6,279 nucleotides of DNA, from contig SABF01000092.1 of the NCBI GenBank assembly GCA_009929095.1, positions 1 through 6,279 of the forward strand. The letters are read 5' to 3'. Both the position numbers and the translations under genes were made by a program. Below are positions 1 through 5,695 of the stretch, piece by piece (within the stretch, counting starts at the first letter, position 1; each line of letters begins with the position of its first letter). The notes under the pieces are model-generated. The model was not told the DNA's origin. It saw nothing but the letters and a program-made list of their open reading frames with translations, and did no database searches. This DNA comes from Erysipelotrichia bacterium (GTDB lineage: Bacteria; Bacillota_I; Bacilli_A; Erysipelotrichales; Erysipelotrichaceae).

Positions 1-1
1 C

Positions 2-445
2 TTCTGCACTTATACATTGAATGAAGGACGCAATGAACTATTTCATCTTTCAAAGCCCTGTGTGATTAATCTGATTAAGAACCCAACTGGAGCTAACGAA
101 GTGATGAAAGCTGTCCTTGCTGACACATCTGATAAGAATATATGTATTTTCCTTAACGACAATGATCAGGATGGCCATGATGTATCTTGGATCTGGGATG
201 CTCATTTTGAACGGCTGAATCAGCCGCATGTAAAGACCATTATATGCAGCGGTAGAAGAGCATACGATATGGCACTGCGCTTGAAATATGAAGGTCTTGG
301 GGATCGCATTCAAGTAATTGAGGATTCGAACAAAGCGATTCAGTGGCTGGATGATCAAGATATGAATAGTGACGTAATTGCGACTTATACAGCACTGCAT
401 CCAACTCGGGCGATCCTGAGAAAGCAGGAGAAAAAACATTTATGA
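2..445 (+). CDS. murT: Lipid II isoglutaminyl synthase, Mur-ligase-like subunit MurT (3' part; 5' end outside window)
   Basis: MurT is the ATP-dependent subunit of the MurT-GatD complex, which converts the D-glutamate of lipid II to D-isoglutamine using ammonia from GatD. Only the last 147 residues are visible. The frame is open from base 2 with no stop upstream, so the TTG at 17 is not the start; a complete MurT is roughly 440 residues, so the Mur ligase core and zinc ribbon lie upstream. Visible family landmarks are the KNPTGANEV motif (residues 27-35 of the fragment), which opens the C-terminal MurT domain (DUF1727), then NDNDQDGHDVSWIWDAHFE (52-70), SGRRAYDMALRLKYEG (83-98) and ATYTAL (127-132). 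In the S. aureus complex a MurT aspartate completes the GatD catalytic triad; I infer that it lies in or near the DVSWIWD stretch here. The TGA stop overlaps the gatD ATG, so the two are translationally coupled. Confidence 0.93.
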   Translation, partial: FCTYTLNEGRNELFHLSKPCVINLIKNPTGANEVMKAVLADTSDKNICIFLNDNDQDGHDVSWIWDAHFERLNQPHVKTIICSGRRAYDMALRLKYEGLGDRIQVIEDSNKAIQWLDDQDMNSDVIATYTALHPTRAILRKQEKKHL

Positions 446-1185
446 ACCTGAAGATACTGTGGATGTATCACGACCTTATGGATCTTTATGGAGATAAGGG
501 CAACCTGCTGGTTCTGAAGTCCAGAGCAGAAAAACGCGGTATTGAAGTACAGCTTGATACCTGTACGTTGAATGAACAGAAGGATTGCCGCGATTATGAT
601 CTGTTCTTTCTTGGCGGCGGTGCTGATCGCGAGCAGAATCTAATCTATGAGGATCTGCTGAAGCGCAGAGAGCAAATCGCTGAAGCAATGCAGGAGAAGA
701 CTGCTTTTTTACTTATATGCGGCGGCTATCAGTTATTTGGCCAATATTATAAAGATCAGGATGGAAAACAGGTCGATGGACTTGGGTTCTTTAATTACTA
801 TACGGTAGCAGGGGATCGCGACCATCGCTGCATTGGCAATATTGCAGTAAATGCGGAAATGGATCATGAGAGATTTCTGGCAGTTGGATTTGAAAATCAT
901 GGAGGTCAGACGCACGGTGTTGAATCTCCCTTTGCAAAAGTGCTGAGTGGACATGGAAATACCTATGACAGCGGCCATGAAGGATTTGTAAATGAGCAGG
1001 TACTTGCTACTTACATGCATGGACCATTGCTTCCAAAGAATCCGAAGATTGCAGACCTGGTTCTGAAACGGGCATTGAAGAAACGGAATGGTGCGGCTGA
1101 ACTTGCTGAACTTGACGATTCACTGGAAAACAGAGCCCGCAGCATTATGCTGGAACGGCTGAATGTCAAAGAAGAATTGAAATAA
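442..1185 (+). CDS. gatD: Lipid II isoglutaminyl synthase, glutamine amidotransferase subunit GatD
   Basis: GatD hydrolyses glutamine and passes ammonia to MurT for amidation of the lipid II stem peptide in the cytoplasm. The 247 aa length fits the family (about 243 aa in S. aureus). It is a class I (triad) glutaminase, CobB/CobQ-like. The N-terminus has YHDLMDLYGDKGN (9-21), followed by FFLGGGADREQN (55-66). The nucleophile is Cys93 in LLICGGYQLFG, and the catalytic histidine is His193 in ATYMHGPLLPKNP. Arg129 in HRCIGN is a candidate for the substrate-binding arginine of the family (inference). The FENHGGQTH stretch (150-158) is also typical. The start is the ATG in the ATGA overlap with murT; AGGAG at 426-430 lies 11 bases upstream. 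A hairpin overlapping the stop codon probably ends the transcript. Confidence 0.95.
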   Translation: MNLKILWMYHDLMDLYGDKGNLLVLKSRAEKRGIEVQLDTCTLNEQKDCRDYDLFFLGGGADREQNLIYEDLLKRREQIAEAMQEKTAFLLICGGYQLFGQYYKDQDGKQVDGLGFFNYYTVAGDRDHRCIGNIAVNAEMDHERFLAVGFENHGGQTHGVESPFAKVLSGHGNTYDSGHEGFVNEQVLATYMHGPLLPKNPKIADLVLKRALKKRNGAAELAELDDSLENRARSIMLERLNVKEELK

Positions 1186-1215
1186 TAATGACCGGACACA
1201 TGCCCGGTCATTATT
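1184..1215. terminator. Bidirectional hairpin terminator between convergent gatD and the HIT gene
   Basis: A perfect 12-bp stem (1184-1195 paired with 1204-1215, GACCGG/CCGGTC at its centre) encloses an 8-base loop. It sits between two convergent genes: it begins inside the gatD TAA and lies 19 bases beyond the stop of the minus-strand HIT gene. Both flanks are only moderately T-rich when read outward, because the A/T-rich ends of the arms supply most of the tract. A shared terminator for both directions is the simplest reading. Confidence 0.7.
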
Positions 1216-1234
1216 TACAAAACAGAGTGGATTA

Positions 1235-1630
1235 TTATCCTTTGACTGTTTTAAGAACTTCATCGAGATCAAGCGGTTTTGAAGGAGAAAACTTAATCTG
1301 ACAGGCATCATCTTCAGAGAAGCGGGGAATGATGTGAAAATGAAGATGGTTGACTGACTGTCCTGCAGCGGTACCGCAATTGTTCAGAATATTGCATCCG
1401 ACAGCATTTGTATTTTTTACAATCTGCTTAGTCAGTTTTGTGATAACTGCTGTGCACTGCTGAATTGTTTCTTCATCAGCCTCCAGAATATTGCATACAT
1501 GTTTTTTAGGCATAACTATCGTGTGACCATAGGTAACCTGAGAGATGTCCAGAATTGCAAGAACGTTATCATCTTCATATACATTTTTGCAGGGAATTTT
1601 CCCATTGATGATATCGCAGAATATGCACAT
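1235..1630 (-). CDS. HIT-family (histidine triad) nucleotide-binding hydrolase, Hint type
   Basis: This is a small cytoplasmic nucleotide-binding protein of 131 aa, the usual size for bacterial Hint/Hit proteins, which cleave phosphoramidate or acyl-adenylate bonds of AMP conjugates; the physiological substrate is unknown. The defining motif is H95-L-H97-F-H99-I-I-P-R, preceded by NNCGTAAGQSVNHLH. The N-terminal C2-x-x-C5 together with His44 (PKKH) and His95 matches the zinc site of many Firmicute HIT proteins (inferred from the pattern). Other family marks are LDISQVTYGHTIVMPKKH (27-44). The start is supported by GGAGGT (1639-1644, reverse strand) 8 bases upstream. It lies downstream of the foldase operon but behind a terminator. 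A TACAAT box (1657-1662, reverse) with a weak TGCACA (1680-1685) 17 bases away could be its own promoter, overlapping that terminator; this is tentative. Confidence 0.95.
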   Translation of the reverse strand: MCIFCDIINGKIPCKNVYEDDNVLAILDISQVTYGHTIVMPKKHVCNILEADEETIQQCTAVITKLTKQIVKNTNAVGCNILNNCGTAAGQSVNHLHFHIIPRFSEDDACQIKFSPSKPLDLDEVLKTVKG

Positions 1631-1668
1631 ATTAATTTACCTCCATAGATATTTATATTGTAAAGCAA

Positions 1669-1692
1669 AAGTGCCTGCTTGTGCAGGCACTT
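1669..1692 (-). terminator. Rho-independent terminator after the parvulin-like operon
   Basis: A perfect 10-bp stem (AAGTGCCTGC at 1669-1678 paired with GCAGGCACTT at 1683-1692) has a 4-base loop. On the minus strand it lies 19 bases after the TAA of the 316 aa lipoprotein gene and is followed by TTGCTTTAC, a T-rich if interrupted tract. It separates that operon from the HIT gene, although read-through cannot be excluded. Confidence 0.8.
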
Positions 1693-1711
1693 CTGAAGAA
1701 TGAATCAAGCC

Positions 1712-2662
1712 TTATTTAGCTGCAGCTGATGCTGAGGCAGTGGCAGCCGCTGAAGCGGTTGCAGATGCAGTTGGAGTTGATGTTGGTGCAGGCATTGCCT
1801 GAATCAGACACTCCGGATTGTTGTTCTTGATCGAGTTGTAAAGTTCAATGTCATACACATGGAAGTTGTACTTACGGAAGAAATATGTTGTTGCGTCATT
1901 TTTGACGCTGTCCAACTGATCAAGAGCTGCCGTGACATCCTCGGTCATTGTAGATGGATCATTATTTTCAATGCGAATCAGATAGAAGGAACCGACTGTA
2001 GAGGTAGACGGAACAAGCGTCCATCCATCATCAGTGCTTCCGCTGCGGGCAACAGAAAGCACAGTAGAATCATAAGTCGTAGTACTGAGTGTGACAATTT
2101 CAGGATTCCCAGTAGACGAACTGCTGTAATCTGCAATAACTGTGGAGATATCCTTAGATCCGTCGTTCAGGGCAGACAGCGCGCTGTTAGCATCATCTTC
2201 ACTTGAGAAGGTAAGGATGGTAACTTTGACCGGATCATAAGAAACCATCAGACTGTCCCATTCAGTTTCAATGTATTTGTCAGTCAGCTTGGCGGATTGA
2301 AGAGAAGGAATCAGATAGTTATTCATGTATTCTTCCTTGGTCATGCCGCTGGATTCAAGATAAGTGCTGAAGGTATCGCCGTACATCGAAATATAGCTGT
2401 TCAGTGTTGATTCTGCATTGGACTTAATATCATCTGTGATTGGAACTTCAATCCCGGCAATGACTTTAGTGGCATTTGTGATGGCAGTTGTTTCACCAGC
2501 ACTGGAATTCATGGTGCTGAAGAGTTCTCCTTTGGTGATTTTGGTCTTTCCTACGGTCATCAGCACAGTGCTGCTGTCCTTCAGTTTAGCAGACGCATCA
2601 GTACATCCGGTCAGGCTTGCCAGTGCCAACAGGGATGCGAGAATCATAGCAGTTTTTTTCAT
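1712..2662 (-). CDS. PrsA/SurA-like exported lipoprotein with degenerate parvulin domain
   Basis: This 316 aa protein is probably a membrane-attached extracytoplasmic foldase or chaperone. The N-terminus is a lipoprotein signal: MKK, a hydrophobic stretch, and the lipobox L-T-G-C with Cys20 as the lipidated residue. Residues about 33-140 resemble the SurA/PrsA N-terminal chaperone region, starting with VLMTVGKTKITKGEL and continuing with helical segments such as GMTKEEYMNNYLIPSL. Residues about 145-232 follow the parvulin layout (VKVTILTF at the start, VGSFYLIRI at the end) but lack the usual HILV histidine, the GGxLG loop and the terminal GYH histidine, so isomerase activity is doubtful. The last 25 or so residues are a low-complexity Thr/Ala/Ser/Pro tail. 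The start has AGGAGG (2672-2677, reverse) 9 bases upstream, overlapping the stop of the preceding gene. No more specific substrate or symbol can be justified; a divergent PrsA is the best guess. Confidence 0.8.
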   Translation of the reverse strand: MKKTAMILASLLALASLTGCTDASAKLKDSSTVLMTVGKTKITKGELFSTMNSSAGETTAITNATKVIAGIEVPITDDIKSNAESTLNSYISMYGDTFSTYLESSGMTKEEYMNNYLIPSLQSAKLTDKYIETEWDSLMVSYDPVKVTILTFSSEDDANSALSALNDGSKDISTVIADYSSSSTGNPEIVTLSTTTYDSTVLSVARSGSTDDGWTLVPSTSTVGSFYLIRIENNDPSTMTEDVTAALDQLDSVKNDATTYFFRKYNFHVYDIELYNSIKNNNPECLIQAMPAPTSTPTASATASAAATASASAAAK

Positions 2663-2671
2663 CTCTCTTAT

Positions 2672-2677
2672 CCTCCT
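2672..2677 (-). promoter_or_regulatory. Ribosome binding site of the 316 aa lipoprotein gene
   Basis: AGGAGG on the minus strand lies 9 bases before the ATG at 2662. Its last G on the plus-strand numbering side abuts the gene boundary so closely that the upstream gene's TGA (2679-2677) runs straight into it (TGAGGAGG). Ribosomes ending the 388 aa gene therefore stop on the next gene's binding site, which argues for one transcript and coupled translation. Confidence 0.85.
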
Positions 2678-3843
2678 CAGTTGGCAGCTGCAGAAGCACT
2701 CGCTTCAGCAGTTGCTGTGGTTTCCGGTGCAGCTGATCCAGACGCTTTTGGAGAAGCATCTGAGCCATCTTCATTAATGCCAAGCTGAGCCAGTAATTTG
2801 TTTTTCAGATCATCATTGCCCTTGAAATCAACGCCAATCTCTTGCGCTTTAGCCCAGATGGACTTACCGGAAAGTGTTGTATCATACGTGCTGATCAGTT
2901 CGCTGTATGGATCTTCCGGGAACTCCGTTGTGTAGGTGGCTGGTGCACTGGCTTCTGGTGATGCAGAAGCAGAAGCAGAAGCAGATGCAGAAGCAGATGC
3001 TTCTGTATTAGAATTTGTGGAGGCCAGAGCGTCGAGTGTTTCCTGAGTGCTGGCATTGCAGCGAATCCTAAAGTAGCCGAAGCTGTCTGACTTAATCCAG
3101 TCGCTTGTTTCACCTTCACTAAGAGCAAGTGATTCATTTAGGAAAGTTTCATCAAGTTTTGTGGTGTTTTTATCAATAACACCAAGATATCCGCCTTTAG
3201 GTGCAGAGGAAGTATCCTCAGAATGATCACCGGCAGTCTGGGCAAAAGTTGCTCCGGAAGCCAGTTCATCATCGACTGCCTGCATGCGGGCAGCTTCATC
3301 ATCTGTCGGTGTTTCAGTGACTGCAGCAGAATCGGTGAATTTCACTAGGATATAAGAAATCGAACGGATTTTCAGATCATCAAAGTTTGCCTTGGCATAG
3401 TCAGCAGTGATCTTCTGAGTCTTAAGGTAATCCATCAGATAAGTTTCAAGATCATCAAATCCGCTGTATCCCATCTGTTTCAGTGAATTGCCAAGCTGAT
3501 CCTGGTAATTTGTCGGATAGTAAGACTGGTAATTGGAGATAATACTTTGTGCCTGTGCGGAAGCTTGGTTCTTCATATCATCTGTTGCTTCAACGGCCTG
3601 ATTTGCAATGGTGCGCTCAAACGTGTTGAGAATCGCACTGCTTCCATTTGTCTTGTACAGTTCATCGTAGAATGCAGAGACGGTAGTGTCTTCATTGTTG
3701 ATTGAATAAAGTACATCTTCTCCGCCGCTGGTTTTTCCTTTCAGCTTGCCTTTGTTCGTATCATAAATGTAATAACAGCTTGCACCGGCCAGAAGAACGA
3801 CCAGTATGCATACGAACCAGTTCTTCTTCAAGAATTTGCCCAT
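2677..3843 (-). CDS. Membrane-anchored parvulin-type PPIase-like protein (PrsA/SurA-like)
   Basis: I place the start at 3843, giving 388 aa, because AGGAGG (3848-3853, reverse) lies 4 bases upstream and a promoter sits just beyond it; the frame stays open to an ATG at 3957, but that extension would contain the promoter. Residues 9-27 form one hydrophobic helix after a Lys-rich start (FLKKNW), probably a signal anchor placing the rest outside the membrane. Residues about 45-160 are the helical chaperone-like part. Residues 161-263 form a recognisable parvulin domain: YILVKF, GATFAQTAGDHSEDTSSAPKG, GGYLG (217-221), ALSEGETSDWI and SFGYFRIR. The histidines usual in HILV and GYH are Tyr164 and Phe258 here. 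A (Ala-Ser)7 linker follows (282-295), then a short conserved-looking segment (303-357) and an Ala/Ser/Thr tail. It is the first gene of an operon with the 316 aa lipoprotein, 14 bases away. Confidence 0.85.
   Translation of the reverse strand: MGKFLKKNWFVCILVVLLAGASCYYIYDTNKGKLKGKTSGGEDVLYSINNEDTTVSAFYDELYKTNGSSAILNTFERTIANQAVEATDDMKNQASAQAQSIISNYQSYYPTNYQDQLGNSLKQMGYSGFDDLETYLMDYLKTQKITADYAKANFDDLKIRSISYILVKFTDSAAVTETPTDDEAARMQAVDDELASGATFAQTAGDHSEDTSSAPKGGYLGVIDKNTTKLDETFLNESLALSEGETSDWIKSDSFGYFRIRCNASTQETLDALASTNSNTEASASASASASASASPEASAPATYTTEFPEDPYSELISTYDTTLSGKSIWAKAQEIGVDFKGNDDLKNKLLAQLGINEDGSDASPKASGSAAPETTATAEASASAAAN
2959..3000 (-). repeat. Coding hexanucleotide tandem repeat encoding (Ala-Ser)7
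   Basis: Six consecutive 6-base units of GCAGAA or GCAGAT (plus strand, 2963-2998) lie in a 42-base run that reads as seven Ala-Ser pairs in the 388 aa protein. Every serine codon but the last is TCT, and alanine alternates only between GCA and GCT. This uniformity suggests expansion by slippage of a short unit. Because the unit is 6 bases, copy-number change would lengthen or shorten the linker without a frameshift. Confidence 0.9.
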
Positions 3844-3847
3844 AGTT

Positions 3848-3853
3848 CCTCCT
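3848..3853 (-). promoter_or_regulatory. Ribosome binding site fixing the start of the 388 aa parvulin-like gene
   Basis: A perfect AGGAGG on the minus strand lies 4 bases before ATG at 3843, which opens MGKFLKKNW and the hydrophobic anchor. The in-frame ATG at 3957 would add 38 residues (MKFKWSMF onward) in front of the anchor and span the promoter at 3872-3900, so the shorter start is preferred. Confidence 0.85.
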
Positions 3854-3871
3854 ATTAAAAAGCGCTTCATC

Positions 3872-3900
3872 ATTATATGATAGCAAGATGTCATTTGCAA
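3872..3900 (-). promoter_or_regulatory. Predicted sigma-A-type promoter of the parvulin-like operon
   Basis: Reading the minus strand, TTGCAA (3900-3895) is followed after exactly 17 bases by TATAAT (3877-3872). The -10 is a perfect consensus; the -35 matches TTGACA at four of six positions. Transcription would start near 3865, about 20 bases before the ATG at 3843. A short inverted repeat, ATCAT/ATGAT (3869-3873 and 3877-3881), straddles the -10 and could be a regulator site, although five-base arms are weak evidence. Confidence 0.65.
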
Positions 3901-4003
3901 TTTTATCGGTTTATTTACAGCTGAACTTTGTGTGAACATGGACCATTTGAATTTCAACGGTCTTGATGCAATAATCGTCTGACAACACAGAATAAAAACG
4001 CAA

Positions 4004-4012
4004 TGTTATAAT
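4004..4012 (+). promoter_or_regulatory. Predicted extended -10 promoter of the suf operon
   Basis: TGTTATAAT is a perfect TATAAT with the upstream TGN extension. No good -35 stands at the standard distance; CTGACA at 3979-3984 is a five-of-six match but 22 bases away, too far for a normal spacer. An extended -10 can work without a strong -35. Transcription would start near 4019, leaving a leader of about 20 bases that carries AGGAG (4026-4030) 10 bases before the sufC ATG. Confidence 0.65.
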
Positions 4013-4040
4013 TCTTCACGGAAACAGGAGTAAATATACT

Positions 4041-4892
4041 ATGAAAAGTTTAATAATCAAAGATTTGCATGTATCGGTAGAAAACAAAGAAATTCTTCAG
4101 GGAGTTGACCTTACGGTCAATGAAAATGAAGTGCACGCCCTGATGGGCCCGAATGGCAATGGCAAATCAACATTGCTGGCCGCTGTGATGGGCAATCCCA
4201 AATACAAGGTAACTCAGGGTTCGATTACTTATGACGGCAGAGACCTGCTGAAGATGCCGGTTAATGAACGCTCTGTTGCCGGACTTTTTCTGGCTATGCA
4301 GTATCCGCAGGAAATTCCGGGTGTTACAAATTCGGATTTTCTGAGAGCTGCCATGAATGTGAGACGTGAAAATCCAGTTCCTCTGTTTACGTTCATCAAA
4401 GCTATGGAGAAGACGATACATGATCTTGAGATGAAGGAAGACCTGGCACATCGTTTTCTAAATGAGGGTTTTTCCGGCGGTGAGAAAAAAAGAAATGAAA
4501 TAGTTCAGATGGAAATGCTCAAGCCATCTCTGGCCATGATGGATGAAATAGATTCCGGACTGGATGTTGATGCACTGAAAATTGTGGCAGAAGCGATAAA
4601 TCGAATCAGAGAAGAGAATCAGATGTCCCTGATTGTTGTCTCTCACTATGAGCGCTTTTATGAGCTGATCAAACCTACTTATACTCATGTGCTGATTAAT
4701 GGAAAAATTGTGCTCAGCGGGGATGCAGAATTAGCACTGAAAATTGATCAGGAAGGATATGACTGGATTTATTCGGATTATAATGTTGCTCCGGCTGTAG
4801 AGAAAGAAGCGAAACGTCCGATTTCCAGCCTTGGAACGTGCGCTGTTAGAGTAAGTGCTGAAGCAGAAGAAAAGGCAGAAAAAAACTCATGA
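4041..4892 (+). CDS. sufC: Fe-S cluster assembly ATPase SufC
   Basis: SufC is the cytoplasmic ABC-type ATPase that drives conformational change in the SufBCD scaffold during Fe-S cluster assembly. All nucleotide-binding motifs are intact: Walker A GPNGNGKST (36-44), Q-loop Gln87 in AMQYPQEIPG, the SufC-type signature FSGGEKKRNE (144-153), Walker B LAMMDEID (164-171) with Glu169, D-loop SGLDVDAL (172-179) and H-loop His202 in VVSHYERF. The GYDWI motif (239-243) normally comes near the C-terminus of SufC. Here a further tail of about 35 residues follows, containing a lone Cys267 and ending in a charged EAEEKAEKNS segment; at 283 aa the protein is longer than the usual 245-265. It is the first gene of the suf operon, with its own predicted promoter and ribosome binding site, and its TGA overlaps the sufD ATG. 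Confidence 0.96.
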   Translation: MKSLIIKDLHVSVENKEILQGVDLTVNENEVHALMGPNGNGKSTLLAAVMGNPKYKVTQGSITYDGRDLLKMPVNERSVAGLFLAMQYPQEIPGVTNSDFLRAAMNVRRENPVPLFTFIKAMEKTIHDLEMKEDLAHRFLNEGFSGGEKKRNEIVQMEMLKPSLAMMDEIDSGLDVDALKIVAEAINRIREENQMSLIVVSHYERFYELIKPTYTHVLINGKIVLSGDAELALKIDQEGYDWIYSDYNVAPAVEKEAKRPISSLGTCAVRVSAEAEEKAEKNS

Positions 4893-5695
4893 AAAAGATC
4901 CATGTGAGCCAGGAAATCCATCTGGATCAGGGATATTCGGAGTATGAAATCGATTCTGAACGAGATCTGGAACTAAACTTTACTGCTGAAGGAACCTGCG
5001 ATGTATTTTTGAAGATTGTAAATGCACCATCGATGCGAATCAGAACATTTGCAGCTGCTGGAGCCAAAGTCAGTTTTCTGTACTGGAACAGCTCAAATAC
5101 AAAGGTTGTTTCTGATGAAACATATGAAGTTCTGAAGGATGCTCATGTGACTGCTGCCTACGGGGAATGCGGTCAGGCTGATACGGAGCGGAAAACCTTT
5201 GCTGCACTCAGAGAACCTGGAGCCAGTGCATTGATTTCCAGTGCTTCTCTTGTATCAAATAGAAAAAATTATCATATGGATGTGGCAAGCTTTGCACCGC
5301 ATACGTATGGAGATATTAAGAACTATGCTGTTATGCTGAATGATGGAAATCTATTGATTGATGCGATTGGCAGAATTGCCAAAGGCGCATATCGCAGTGA
5401 ATCGCATCAGACATCACGTGCACTTTCCTTTGACAGCAGGCAGAAGGCTGAAATACTGCCTGAACTTCTGATTGATGAAGATGACGTACAGGCATCGCAT
5501 GCCATGTCGATTGGCAGGGTGGATGAGGATTCCCTGTATTATATGATGTCGCGCGGATTAAGCGTTAAACAGTGTACAAGTCTGATCAGTACTGGTTATC
5601 TTATGCCGATTACAGAAACACTTAATAATGAGGAACTGAAGCAGACACTAAGAGAAGAAATGGAAAGGAAGATCGGTGAATTATGCTTGATGTAG
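4889..5695 (+). CDS. sufD: Short SufD-type Fe-S cluster assembly scaffold subunit
   Basis: SufD pairs with SufB to form the scaffold that SufC energises. The C-terminal part is diagnostic of the SufB/SufD family: PELLIDEDDVQASHAMSIG (191-209), RVDEDSLYYMMSRGLS (210-225) and a final helix ISTGYLMPI. His204 corresponds to the histidine of the usual CSHGATVG motif, which I believe includes the functionally important E. coli SufD His360. The absence of the SufB-type C-terminal cysteine arrangement and the position after sufC favour SufD over SufB. At 268 aa it is far shorter than typical SufD (about 420-440): the beta-helix core and C-terminal domain are present, but the N-terminal helical region is missing. 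The truncation is not from a visible frameshift, since the ATG sits in an ATGA overlap with sufC. No strong ribosome binding site is seen, so translation is probably coupled. Confidence 0.88.
   Translation: MKKIHVSQEIHLDQGYSEYEIDSERDLELNFTAEGTCDVFLKIVNAPSMRIRTFAAAGAKVSFLYWNSSNTKVVSDETYEVLKDAHVTAAYGECGQADTERKTFAALREPGASALISSASLVSNRKNYHMDVASFAPHTYGDIKNYAVMLNDGNLLIDAIGRIAKGAYRSESHQTSRALSFDSRQKAEILPELLIDEDDVQASHAMSIGRVDEDSLYYMMSRGLSVKQCTSLISTGYLMPITETLNNEELKQTLREEMERKIGELCLM

Noticed and set aside
1196..1234. Possible small RNA or leader between the gatD hairpin and the HIT stop codon
   Set aside because: The stretch is under 40 bases and fully explained as terminator loop, arm and spacer between convergent genes; no promoter is visible.
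1859..2206. Plus-strand open frame antisense to the 316 aa lipoprotein gene
   Set aside because: It lies wholly opposite a well-supported gene with signal peptide and ribosome binding site, and its translation shows no recognisable domain.
2895..3137. Minus-strand open frame with a Leu/His-rich run across the hexamer repeat
   Set aside because: It is the same repeat read in another frame of the 388 aa gene; it has no sensible start signal and no family resemblance.
3781..3800. Possible lipobox at Cys23 (AGASC) in the 388 aa protein
   Set aside because: The -3 position is Gly rather than Leu, Val or Ile, so a simple transmembrane anchor is likelier than lipidation.
3844..3957. In-frame N-terminal extension of the 388 aa gene to an upstream ATG at 3957
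   Set aside because: The extension would contain the predicted promoter (3872-3900), has no signal-like character before the membrane anchor, and the ATG at 3843 has a perfect AGGAGG.
4872..4892. Frameshift or read-through fusing SufC and SufD to explain the long SufC and short SufD
   Set aside because: The sufC tail does not resemble the missing SufD N-terminal region, and the ATGA junction is a normal coupled arrangement; no slippery site beyond the A-run is convincing.
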